From: Nocardioidaceae bacterium
GTDB lineage: Bacteria > Actinomycetota > Actinomycetes > Propionibacteriales > Nocardioidaceae
Length of the DNA stretch: 9,954 nt
Assembly: GCA_013811715.1 (NCBI GenBank)
Contig: JACCUS010000446.1
Span: 1 to 9,954, forward strand
Direction of reading: 5' to 3'
A program made the position numbers and the translations under genes. The notes beneath the pieces were generated by a model. That model had not been told where the DNA came from. It saw only the letters and a list, made by a program, of their open reading frames with translations, and did no database searches. This document shows positions 1 to 8,100 of this stretch, in pieces (the first letter of the stretch is position 1; each line of letters starts with the position of its first letter).

Positions 1-808
1 GGCGGGTCATCTCCGCTGCCGCCGCCAACACGTCGGCAGCCGAGAGCCGCGCACGATGGATGCGCTCGCGGTCGTAGTGCGAGAGCCCGAGGGTGTGGGC
101 GGCCAGCGTGGTGATCGAGCCGGCGACCCCGACCAGTGTGCGAACCCCGGAGAGCGGCAGCTCGAGCGTGTCGAGGGCGGCCTCCACGTCCGCCTCGGCG
201 GCGGCGACCTCGGCGGTGGTCGGTGGGTCGCCGTGCAGGTGCCGCTCGGTCAGCCGCACCGACCCGATGTCCAGCGACTGGCCGCTGATCTGGCCGGTGT
301 CGTCGCCGATCACCAGCTCGGTGGAGCCACCTCCGAGGTCGAGCACCGCGATCGGCTCGCTGACCCAGGGCAGCGCTCGGAGCCCACGGGTGGCACCGTC
401 GTAGGACAGCCGCGCCTCCTCGCCGCCGCTGATGACGTCGGGCTCGACTCCGACGCGCGCCATCACGCCGTCCGCGAACTGCCGACGATTGACCACGTCG
501 CGAGCGGCCGACGTGGCGACCAGCCGCACCCGGGCGACGGCGTAGCGGCCGATCACCGCCATGTACTCGTCCAGCGCCGCGAACGTGCGGGCCAGCGCAT
601 CGTCGGCGAACACGCCCGTCCGGTCGACGTCTTGGCCCAGCCGCACGATCGTCGTACGCCGGTCGAGCTCCTCGGCATGCCCCGACGCCGGATCGAGGGC
701 ACACACCAGCAGCCGCAGCGAGTTCGTGCCACAGTCGATCGCCGCCACCACCTTCGCGTTCGTCGCGGCTGAGGGACGGGGGGAAGTGGTGGGTGTTTCT
801 TCAGCCAT
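1..808 (-). CDS. ppx: Ppx/GppA family phosphatase (exopolyphosphatase or pppGpp phosphohydrolase), 3' end off window
   Basis: Seen: 269 residues read from ATG at 808 to the window edge, where the gene continues beyond base 1. The first phosphate-binding motif of the sugar-kinase/Hsp70/actin fold is AIDCGTNSLRLL (residues 23-34). ATSAARD (98-104) and the family motif SGGEEARLSY (127-136) follow, then the second glycine-rich phosphate loop LDLGGGSTELVIG (156-168). Known: such proteins hydrolyse terminal phosphates of polyphosphate and/or convert pppGpp to ppGpp in the cytoplasm. Sequence alone does not decide between the two activities. The start is supported by GAGGAG at 813-818, four bases upstream, and it overlaps the end of the DUF501 gene by 8 bp, suggesting translational coupling. 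Actinobacteria often carry two such paralogues; this is the one next to eno/ftsB. Family assignment is very secure; the precise substrate is not. Confidence 0.95.
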   Translation of the reverse strand, partial: MAEETPTTSPRPSAATNAKVVAAIDCGTNSLRLLVCALDPASGHAEELDRRTTIVRLGQDVDRTGVFADDALARTFAALDEYMAVIGRYAVARVRLVATSAARDVVNRRQFADGVMARVGVEPDVISGGEEARLSYDGATRGLRALPWVSEPIAVLDLGGGSTELVIGDDTGQISGQSLDIGSVRLTERHLHGDPPTTAEVAAAEADVEAALDTLELPLSGVRTLVGVAGSITTLAAHTLGLSHYDRERIHRARLSAADVLAAAAEMTR

Positions 809-1337
809 CGCGCTCCTCGACGAGCGCCGCCTCGGCGGGCGGTGCCTCGACACAGGGGCCGTCCGTCCACCAGTCCGGCAGCTGTGCCAGCGCCTCGTCG
901 CCGAGCGGGTTGACCCCCTCACCGACCGCCAGCGAATGGGCGACGAGCACGTGCAGGCACTTGACCCGGTCGGGCATGCCGCCTGCTGAGACCCCCTCGA
1001 TCTCCGGCACCTCGCCGTACCGTCGGCGAGCCGCGAGGTACGCCTCGTGAGCCGCCCGGTAGCGCGCGGCCAGATCCTCGTCGGCGCCCAGCCGCTCGGT
1101 CAGCCGCCGCATCAGGCCGCCGGCCTCGAGCGTGCCGACCGCGGATGCGGCCAGTGGACAGGTGAGGTAGTAGAGGGTGGGGAAGGGGGTGCCGTCGGCC
1201 AGCCGCGGGGCCGTCGCCACGACGTCGGGGTGACCGCACGGGCAGCGGTGGGCGACCCCGACGGTGTCACGCGGCGGGCGACCGAGCTGCGCGCGGACTG
1301 CCCGCATGTCGGCGTCGGTCGGCTGCGGCTCGCTCAC
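801..1337 (-). CDS. DUF501 domain-containing protein
   Basis: The product is 178 residues from GTG at 1337. I recognise the DUF501 family from HRCPCGHPDVV (residues 30-40), the segment PFPTLYYLTCPLA (51-63) and the C-terminal signature MPDRVKCLHVLVAHSLAVGEG followed by NPLGDEAL (121-150). Conserved-looking Cys and His residues (C32, C34, C60, C127, H129, H134) could bind a metal; this is inference, as no function is established for the family. No signal peptide or membrane segment is visible, so it is probably cytoplasmic. GTG overlaps the ftsB stop as GTGA (4 bp), favouring this start over in-frame extension to 1607, which would run through ftsB. No strong Shine-Dalgarno precedes it, fitting coupled translation. 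Its place between ftsB and ppx is a recurrent actinobacterial arrangement as I recall it. Confidence 0.9.
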   Translation of the reverse strand: MSEPQPTDADMRAVRAQLGRPPRDTVGVAHRCPCGHPDVVATAPRLADGTPFPTLYYLTCPLAASAVGTLEAGGLMRRLTERLGADEDLAARYRAAHEAYLAARRRYGEVPEIEGVSAGGMPDRVKCLHVLVAHSLAVGEGVNPLGDEALAQLPDWWTDGPCVEAPPAEAALVEERDG

Positions 1338-1969
1338 CCGTCGCCTGAGTCGTCGCGCGGTCGACCGTGATCTTCCTCGGCGATCCGGTCGGCCGGGATG
1401 CGCGGCCGTTGCTCGGGCTTGTCGTCTCGATCGGGCGGCTTCGGCTCCTCGCCGGCCGCCACGACGCTGCCCCACGAGGTCTCCCACCACTCCGGCTCCC
1501 TGGCCGGCGTGCCGGTGGTGGGGTTCGTCAGCTCGCTGCTGCCGTCGGACAACATCTCGCCGTCGGCGCCGAGGACGCGGTAGCCGGTCTCCCCGGGCAG
1601 CACCCAACCGAATCGCAGCCTGGCCTGGGCCTCGATGTAGGCCGGGTCGTGCCAGCGCCGCTTCGCCTCCTGGAGGTCCGCCACGTCAGCCCGCTGCTCG
1701 GCGATCTCCGCGTTGAGCGAGTTGATCTGGCTGCGCTGGTCGAGCCAGGCCCGCATGCTGGAGGCGTACGAGACTCCCAGCACGGCCAACACCAGCAACA
1801 GGATCGCCGCCCGGCCGGTGAGCTTGGCCTTGGAGGCGGCGATCTTCGCCTGTGGGGGAGCCGAAGCGACGCGGCTGGTGCGCCGCGCGGTCGGCGGCGT
1901 ACGGCTCGGACGTCCGCCGCCGCGTCCGCGTCCAGGGCCGGAGGAGGGCGAAGAGGGGCGGGAGGTCAT
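1334..1969 (-). CDS. ftsB: FtsB/DivIC-type septum formation initiator protein
   Basis: The 211-residue protein has the expected bitopic layout. A long cytoplasmic N-terminus is rich in Arg, Gly, Pro and Ser (residues 1-50). One membrane segment, AAILLLVLAVLGVSYA (54-69), follows. A heptad-like coiled coil (about 75-105, with LDQRSQINSLNAEIAEQRADVADLQ) leads into the conserved extracytoplasmic stretch WHDPAYIEAQARLRFGWVLPGE (106-127). A Pro/acidic low-complexity tail (about 150-211) ends the protein. Known: FtsB/DivIC proteins bind FtsL and FtsQ/DivIB in the divisome and control septal peptidoglycan synthesis. ATG at 1969 lies 8 bp after the eno stop; a weak GAGG overlaps that stop, so translation may depend on readthrough from eno. 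The stop overlaps the next gene as GTGA. The extended tails at both ends are typical of actinobacterial members. Confidence 0.92.
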   Translation of the reverse strand: MTSRPSSPSSGPGRGRGGGRPSRTPPTARRTSRVASAPPQAKIAASKAKLTGRAAILLLVLAVLGVSYASSMRAWLDQRSQINSLNAEIAEQRADVADLQEAKRRWHDPAYIEAQARLRFGWVLPGETGYRVLGADGEMLSDGSSELTNPTTGTPAREPEWWETSWGSVVAAGEEPKPPDRDDKPEQRPRIPADRIAEEDHGRPRDDSGDG

Positions 1970-1977
1970 CGGCCGCC

Positions 1978-3267
1978 TCAGCCCTCGGGGGCGTATCGGG
2001 GGAAGGCCGCCCGCCCGGCGTAGCGGGCCGCGTCGTGCAGCTCCTCTTCGATCCGTAGCAGTTGGTTGTACTTCGCGACCCGCTCAGACCGGGCCGGCGC
2101 GCCGGTCTTGATCTGGCCGCAGTTCGTGGCCACCGCAAGGTCGGCGATCGTGGTGTCCTCGGTCTCACCCGACCGGTGGCTCATCATGCAGCGCATCTGA
2201 TGGCGATGGGCCAGCTCGACCGAGTCGAGCGTCTCGGTCAGGGTGCCGATCTGGTTGACCTTGACCAGCAGGGCGTTGGCCGCGTGCTCGTCGATGCCGC
2301 GCCGGAGCCGTTCGACGTTGGTCACGAACAGGTCGTCGCCGACGATCTGCACCCTGTCGCCGACCGCGGCGGTCATCGCCGTCCAGCCGTCCCAGTCCTC
2401 TTCGTTCATCGGGTCCTCGATGGAGACGATGGGGTACGCCGCGATGAGCTCGTCGTAATACCCGGCCATCTCGTCGGCTGACCTCTGCCCGCCTTCGAAG
2501 GCGTAGTGACCCGCCGAGTCGTCGTAGAACTCACTCGCCGCCACATCGAGCGCCAACACGATGTCGGCGCCTAGCCGCAGCCCCGCCTTCTCCACCGCGG
2601 TCGCGATCAGGTCGAGCGCCTCCCGGTTCGAGCGCAGGCTAGGTGCGAACCCGCCCTCGTCGCCAAGGCCGGTCGACAACCCCTGCTCTCGCAACACGGC
2701 CTTCAGCGCGTGGTAGACGGCGACACCCTGCTCCAGCGCGGCCGAGAACGTGGCCGCCCCGACCGGTGCGACCATGAACTCCTGGATGTCGACGTCGGTG
2801 TCGGCGTGCGCGCCACCGTTGAGGATGTTCAGCATCGGGACGGGCAGCAGGTGCGCGTTCGGTCCGCCGACGTACCGGAACAGCGGAAGCCGCGCCGACT
2901 CGGCGGCAGCGCGGGCCACTGCGAGGGAGACGCCGAGGATCGCGTTCGCCCCCAGCTTGGACTTGTTGGGGGTGCCGTCGAGGTCGAGCAGGACCTGGTC
3001 GACCGCGCGCTGCTCGTCTGCGTCGAACCCGGCGAGGGCGGGGTTGACCACCTCGTTGACGCCGGTCACCGCCAGCCCCACGCCCTTTCCGCCGTACCAC
3101 TCGCCGCCGTCGCGCAGCTCGACCGCCTCGAACCTGCCCGTCGACGCCCCCGACGGCACCGCCGCGCGGGCCGCCGTCCGGTCGTCGAGCGCCACCTCGA
3201 CCTCGATGGTGGGGTTGCCGCGCGAGTCCAGGATCTCGCGGGCGCCAACAGCCTCGATCTTGGCCAC
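1978..3267 (-). CDS. eno: Enolase (phosphopyruvate hydratase)
   Basis: This is full-length enolase, 429 residues, interconverting 2-phosphoglycerate and phosphoenolpyruvate in glycolysis. All key elements are visible. The N-terminus is AREILDSRGNPTIEVEV and the mobile loop is SGASTGRFEAVELRDG (39-54). H154 lies in NGGAHADTD, and the catalytic base pair is E204 (GDEGG) and K336 (LLVKVNQIGTLTET). Metal ligands are D241, E284 (SIEDP) and D311 (GDD), and MMSHRSGETED contains H364. The start is GTG at 3267 (VAKIEAVGARE), supported by GGAGGAG seven bases upstream; reading the frame further upstream would only overlap mazG. It sits 43 bp after mazG and 8 bp before ftsB. Such placement beside ftsB is common in actinobacteria. 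Nothing suggests loss of activity. Whether it has its own promoter inside or after mazG cannot be told from sequence. Confidence 0.98.
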   Translation of the reverse strand: MAKIEAVGAREILDSRGNPTIEVEVALDDRTAARAAVPSGASTGRFEAVELRDGGEWYGGKGVGLAVTGVNEVVNPALAGFDADEQRAVDQVLLDLDGTPNKSKLGANAILGVSLAVARAAAESARLPLFRYVGGPNAHLLPVPMLNILNGGAHADTDVDIQEFMVAPVGAATFSAALEQGVAVYHALKAVLREQGLSTGLGDEGGFAPSLRSNREALDLIATAVEKAGLRLGADIVLALDVAASEFYDDSAGHYAFEGGQRSADEMAGYYDELIAAYPIVSIEDPMNEEDWDGWTAMTAAVGDRVQIVGDDLFVTNVERLRRGIDEHAANALLVKVNQIGTLTETLDSVELAHRHQMRCMMSHRSGETEDTTIADLAVATNCGQIKTGAPARSERVAKYNQLLRIEEELHDAARYAGRAAFPRYAPEG

Positions 3268-3274
3268 GCCACTG

Positions 3275-3281
3275 CTCCTCC
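3275..3281 (-). promoter_or_regulatory. Ribosome binding site of eno
   Basis: GGAGGAG on the minus strand lies 7 bases before GTG at 3267, in the 43-bp gap after mazG. It is a near-ideal Shine-Dalgarno sequence and it decides the GTG start of enolase. It is the strongest such site in the window, consistent with the high expression expected of enolase. Confidence 0.8.
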
Positions 3282-3310
3282 GTCTGCGCTGGTTCTCGTC
3301 GTGCGTCAGC

Positions 3311-4429
3311 CTAACCGGGAGCGCCCGGTCCGCCCGGCAGGGCACGCTGTTCGACGGCGCGCACCTCGGCCATCTCCGCCGCCACCCGCCTGCGCAGCGC
3401 CTGCTCGGCGTCGATGCCGGCGGCCTCCGCCGCGGCGACCAGGGTGAACAGCACCTCGCCCAATGGGTCAGCTCCCAATGGGCCGGTCCCCGACGAGTCG
3501 GTGCCACCCTCCGTCGATCCGTCCGGCGTCGACGCCCGCGTCGGCGTCGGTGCTGCCGACACGCTCAGCGAGACGCCGGCCCGCCGCCCCCGGGAGACCA
3601 CCTTGGCCGCCAGGCTCAGCGCCGGCAGCCCGGGCGCGATGCCGTCCATCGCCGACTGTCGGGACTTCTCGGCGGCCTTGATGGTCTCCCAGTTAGCCTG
3701 CACCTCCTCGGCGGTGCTGGCTGTCGTGGCCGTGCTGGCTGTCGTGGCCTCGTCGTACGCCGCCGGGCTCTCGGTGGCGGCGAACACGTGTGGGTGCCTG
3801 CGCACCATCTTCGCCACGACCTGCCCCGCGACCTCGTCGATGTTGAAGGGCATGTCGGGGTGCTCGCTGGCGATGCGGGCGTGGAACATCACCTGCAGCA
3901 ACAGGTCGCCGAGCTCCTCTTGCAGGTGCTCGCGGTCGCCGGACTCGATCGCCTCGATCGTCTCGTACGCTTCCTCAACCAGGTAGCGCACGAGCGACTC
4001 ATGGGTCTGCTCCTGGTCCCAGGGACAGTCACGGCGCAGCCGGTCCATCACCTCGACCAGGTCGAGCAGCCGCGACCCGACGGGGTCGAACGAACCGACC
4101 AGGATCTCGACCTCCGAGCCGGACTCACCGGTCTCTGCCCGCCGTACGACCTCATCGGCGAGGTCCCGGGTCAGCGACCCGTCGCCGTCCTCCCCGGCGA
4201 GCCAGACGACGCTCGAGTCACGAGACCGCTTGAGCAGGTCGGCAGCCGAGACGTCCGGCCAGACCTCGACCGCCGTGCCCTCGGCCAGCAGCGCCAGTGC
4301 CAACGGCAGGTCGGCACGGCCGACGCCGACCAGGTCGGCACCGGACAACGCGCGCCAGGCCGCTCCGGACAGGAGGCCCGCCGGGAGCCTCGGCGTCGTC
4401 ACCAAGACGACGAGCCGTCCAGCACTCAC
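3311..4429 (-). CDS. mazG: MazG nucleoside triphosphate pyrophosphohydrolase
   Basis: The protein has 372 residues, longer than the classical enzyme (about 260) because of an N-terminal region and inserts. Residues 1-115 form an Ala/Leu/Val-rich N-terminal extension, as also found in mycobacterial MazG. The MazG core runs from about 118 to 215: CPWDQEQTHESL (135-146), the metal-binding EExxE helix VEEAYE (151-156), EELGD (171-175) and RHPHVF (211-216). NWETIKAAEK follows at 246-255. Known: MazG hydrolyses (d)NTPs to NMP and pyrophosphate and removes aberrant nucleotides. The C-terminal repeat of the domain is degenerate: LGEVLFTLVAAAEAAGID (323-340) is still recognisable, but its EExxE helix is replaced by a Ser/Thr/Pro/Gly-rich stretch (about 287-322). 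The GTG start is one base after the lipoprotein stop. Weak Shine-Dalgarno, so coupling is likely. Confidence 0.93.
   Translation of the reverse strand: MSAGRLVVLVTTPRLPAGLLSGAAWRALSGADLVGVGRADLPLALALLAEGTAVEVWPDVSAADLLKRSRDSSVVWLAGEDGDGSLTRDLADEVVRRAETGESGSEVEILVGSFDPVGSRLLDLVEVMDRLRRDCPWDQEQTHESLVRYLVEEAYETIEAIESGDREHLQEELGDLLLQVMFHARIASEHPDMPFNIDEVAGQVVAKMVRRHPHVFAATESPAAYDEATTASTATTASTAEEVQANWETIKAAEKSRQSAMDGIAPGLPALSLAAKVVSRGRRAGVSLSVSAAPTPTRASTPDGSTEGGTDSSGTGPLGADPLGEVLFTLVAAAEAAGIDAEQALRRRVAAEMAEVRAVEQRALPGGPGAPG
3459..3482. repeat. Short direct repeat in the mazG low-complexity insert
   Basis: CCCAATGGG occurs at 3459-3467 and again at 3474-3482. Each copy is an imperfect palindrome with four-base arms. 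The repeats encode the two PLG elements in GPLGADPLGE (residues 316-325), at the edge of the low-complexity insert that replaces part of the second MazG repeat. Confidence 0.5.
3714..3749. repeat. Perfect 18-bp tandem duplication in mazG
   Basis: The 18-base unit at 3714-3731 is repeated exactly at 3732-3749. Being a multiple of three it keeps the frame and encodes the duplicated Ala/Thr/Ser segment at residues 228-239 (ATTAST twice), directly after the MazG core. Two identical copies suggest a recent slippage or duplication in a surface linker. Confidence 0.8.
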
Positions 4430-4430
4430 C

Positions 4431-5129
4431 TCAACCGCAGACCTGGCTCGGCGGCAAGTCGGCAGCCGACTGTCTGGTCAACCGCTTGGCGGTCTCCGAC
4501 ACCGGGTCCGACAGCGAGCCCGACCGCCGGGCGACGAACGAGCCGTTCCACGCGCCATAGGCGGGGCTGACGGTGACTTCCTGATTGGCTGCGAACTTCC
4601 GCAGGTATCCCTGCGCCCTGGCGGCGTCAGCCTCATCGGTTACGGCGGCGGTCGTGACCGATGGGTCCTCGAGGTGGGCGCCGATCGCGGTCTGCTGCAG
4701 CTGGAAACGGGCCGAGTCTTCGAAGAAGCCCTGGAGCAACTCGGCATCTGCCTCGTCGAGCTCCTCGGGAACCGGGTTGCCCGCCGCGGCATTCGCCACG
4801 GCGGAGTCCTTGACCGTAACTCCTAACTGCGCGGCCGCCAGATCGGTGAGCTCGAAGCTGATGAGTGCGCTACTCAGGCTCGTGCGAGCCTGCGCCAATG
4901 TCGCCGTCGGCTCGGTGCCTCCGGTCTGCTCGCGCTGGATCTTGGTGAAGGAGCAGACCGCCTGCACGAGGTCGTCTACGCGGGACTGCGAGAACGTGGT
5001 GCCGTTGACGACTGCTGCCGCGCCCGGGTGGAGGTCGGTGCCACAGCCGATCACAGTAGCCACGGCGAAGCCGGCCAATGCGACAACTCGAGGCACGCGT
5101 GGTCGGCGCGGGCAACGTCGAACGGTCAC
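4431..5129 (-). CDS. SurA-N-domain-like lipoprotein (putative foldase/chaperone)
   Basis: The product is 232 residues from GTG at 5129. An Arg-rich start (RRCPRRPRVPR) precedes a hydrophobic stretch and a lipobox VIGC with the modified cysteine at position 29, so it should be a lipoprotein on the outer face of the membrane. The mature start AAAVVNGTTFSQSRVDDLV (about 37-55) resembles the N-terminal domain of SurA/PrsA foldases. VSPAYGAWN (187-195) resembles the C-terminal end of those domains. I see no parvulin isomerase domain, so a holdase-type chaperone role is inference. C59 and C231 could form a disulfide. The start is supported by AAGGAG at 5139-5144 inside the end of mfd, nine bases upstream, and by a GTGA overlap with the mfd stop. 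As I recall, a similar gene sits between mfd and mazG in other actinobacteria. Confidence 0.82.
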   Translation of the reverse strand: MTVRRCPRRPRVPRVVALAGFAVATVIGCGTDLHPGAAAVVNGTTFSQSRVDDLVQAVCSFTKIQREQTGGTEPTATLAQARTSLSSALISFELTDLAAAQLGVTVKDSAVANAAAGNPVPEELDEADAELLQGFFEDSARFQLQQTAIGAHLEDPSVTTAAVTDEADAARAQGYLRKFAANQEVTVSPAYGAWNGSFVARRSGSLSDPVSETAKRLTRQSAADLPPSQVCG

Positions 5130-8100
5130 TGCTGGACGCTCCTTGTGCTGATGTCTTCGATGACGCGACCCGCCCAATCTAGTACGGCGACGTCCCGTAG
5201 CGGCTGGCCGCCGACCCGCGCGGTAGTCGGCCGCGGCACCAAGACGCTCTGCACCCCAGGCTTGACGATGCTCCCCGGGTGCAGCCGGTCCAGTCGCACC
5301 CGGGCCGAGTCCGACAGCTCGACGGGGGCGAACCGCACGTAGTTGCCCTGGCCGTTGACGTCGCTCAGCCCGGCGGTGCGCGCCTTGACGCGCAACACCG
5401 CCACGGCCAGCAGATTCTCGACCGGGGAGGGCGGGGCGCCGTACCTGTCGACGAGCTCGGCCCGCACCTCCTCGACCTGCTCGACGGAGCGCACCTCGGC
5501 GAGTCGCTTGTACATCTCCAGCCGCAGCCGCTCGCTGGGCACGTACTCGTGCGGCAGATGGCCGTCGACGGGCAGCTCGATCTTGACCTCCGCCTCCTCG
5601 ACATGACCGTCGCCGCGGTACTCCGCGACCGCCTCGCCCACCAGCCGCACGTAAAGGTCGAAACCCACGTCGGCGATATGCCCAGACTGCTCGCCACCGA
5701 GCAGGTTGCCCGCGCCGCGGATCTCCAGGTCTTTCATCGCCACCGCCATGCCGGCGCCGAGATCAGAGTGCTGGGCGATCGTGGCCAGCCGGTCATGCGC
5801 GGTCTCGGTGAGCGGAGCCTCTTTCGGGTAGAGGAAGTAGGCGTACGCCCGCTCGCGGCCGCGGCCCACCCGGCCGCGCAGCTGGTGCAGCTGCGAGAGC
5901 CCGAGCAGGTCGGCCCGCTCGATGATCAGCGTGTTGGCGTTCGCCACGTCCAGCCCCGACTCGACGATCGTCGTGCACACCAACACGTCGTGCTTGCGCT
6001 CCCAGAAGTCGACCATCACCTGTTCGAGCTCATGCTCGTGCATCTGCCCGTGGGCGGCCCTCACCCGGGCCTCCGGGACCAGCTCGCGGATCCGCTTGAC
6101 CGCCCGGTCGATGCTCTGCACCCGGTTGTGGATGTAGAACACCTGACCGTCCCGCAGCAGCTCGCGCCGGATGGCCGCGACCACCTGGGCGTCCTCGTAG
6201 CCGCCGACGAACGTCAAGACCGGGTGCCGTTCCTCTGGCGGGGTGGTGATCGTGGACATCTCGCGGATACCGGTGATCGCCATCTCGAGCGTGCGGGGTA
6301 TCGGGGTCGCGGACAGGCTGAGCACGTCGACAGCCGTGCGCATGCGCTTCAGCGCCTCCTTGTGCTCGACGCCGAACCGCTGCTCCTCGTCGACGATCAC
6401 CAGACCGAGGTCCTTGGTCTTGACGTCAGCGTTGAACAGCCGGTGCGTCCCGATCACCACGTCAACAGTGCCGCCGGACAGCCCCTCAACGACCTGCTCG
6501 GCCTCCCCGTCGGTCTGGAAGCGGCTGAACGGCTTGACGATCACCGGGAACCCGGCGAAGCGTTCGGCGAAGGTCTCGTAGTGCTGCTGCACCAGCAGGG
6601 TCGTCGGGACCAGCACCGCCACCTGCTTGCCCTCCTGTACCGCCTTGAACGCGGCTCGTACGGCGATCTCGGTCTTGCCGTACCCCACGTCACCGCAGAT
6701 CAACCGGTCCATTGGGACAGGCTGCTCCATGTCGCGCTTCACCTCCTCGACACTGGCCAGCTGGTCGGGAGTCTCGATGTACGGAAAGGCGTCCTCGAGC
6801 TCGCGTTGCCACGGCGAGTCCGGCCCGAACGCGTGGCCCCTGGTGGCCTGCCGGGCGGCGTACAGCTTGATCAGCTCGGCGGCGATCTGCCGGACCGCCT
6901 TGCGGGCGCGCCCCTTGCGCTTGTGCCAGTCCGAGCCGCCGAGGCGGTCCAGCGACGGCTGCTCGCCGCCGACGTACCTGGTGACCTGGTCGAGGGAGTC
7001 CGACGGCACGAACAGCTTGTCGGGGGGGTGGCCGCGCTTGGAGGCGGCGTACTCGATCACCAGGTACTCGCGGGTGGCGCCGGCGACTGTGCGTTGGATC
7101 ATCTCGACGTACCGGCCGACGCCGTGCTGTTCGTGCACCACGTAGTCACGGGCCCGCAGCTCGAGCGGGTCGATCTGCTTGCGGCGGCGCGACGGCATCC
7201 GGCTGGAGTCGCGGGCGGTGGTGCGCTGGCTGGTCAGGTCGTCGCCGGTGAGCACCACCAGGTCGATCGACGCAGCGACGAAGCCGTGGTCGAGGCTCCC
7301 CTGGACGACTTCGACCACCCCGCTCGGGAGGTCTCCGCTGAGCTCGTCGACGAAGCGGGCCGCGACGTCGTGCTCCTTGAGCACCTCGACCAGCCGCTGT
7401 CCGGGGCCATGCCCCTCGGTGACCAGGACGACATGGCGGCGCGCGCGGATGAAGTCGGCGATGTCACGTACCGCCGCCACCGTGTCGCCGCGATAGGTCT
7501 CTGCGGCCACGACGTCGATCGGCATTGTCTCGACGCCGCTCGTCGTGTCGACGTCGACCGACACGATCTCGCCGGTCTCCGTCCGCAGCGGGCGCTGCGA
7601 GATCGGGTCCAACCCGCTGTGTCCAATCGTCGGGTCAAGCCCGCTGTGTCCAATTGTCGGGTCAAGCCCGAAGGGCGACACCGACCACCAGGACAGGCCG
7701 CGGCTCAGGGCGTGGGTGCGCACGTCGCCGAGGGTGCGGTAGGCGGCGGCGCCTAGGTCGATGGGTGCCTGGCCGCCGCCGGCGGCAGCCGCCCACGACG
7801 CCTGCAGGAACTCCTGGCTGGTGGCCACGAGATCGTGCGCCCGTGCCCGCACGCGTTCGGGGTCGCACACCAGGACCAGGGCGTCGCTCGGCAGCAGGTC
7901 GACGAGCAGCTCCATGTCGTCGACGAGCGCCGGCGCCAGGGACTCCATCCCCTCCACTGCCTGGCCCTCGGCCAGCCGGTCGAGCATCTCGCTCAGCTCG
8001 GGGTGGGCGATCGCGAGTTGCCGTGCCCGCTCCCGGACCGCGTCGGTCAACAGCAGCTCCCGGCAAGGCGGCGCGCCAAGTTCCCGGGGGAGAGTGTCGA

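Noticed and set aside
3268..3507. Upstream extension of enolase to 3507
   Set aside because: It runs antiparallel to no evidence of homology and overlaps mazG in another frame; the enolase N-terminus begins at GTG 3267 with GGAGGAG upstream.
2750..4570. 606-residue open frame on the plus strand
   Set aside because: It spans eno, mazG and the end of the lipoprotein gene in antisense, has no domain signature, and is composed of Arg/Pro/Ala-rich shadow sequence.
5279..7756. 825-residue open frame on the plus strand
   Set aside because: It lies wholly antisense to mfd. Such long antisense frames are expected in high-GC coding DNA. The predicted protein is His/Arg/Asp/Leu-rich with no recognisable domain.
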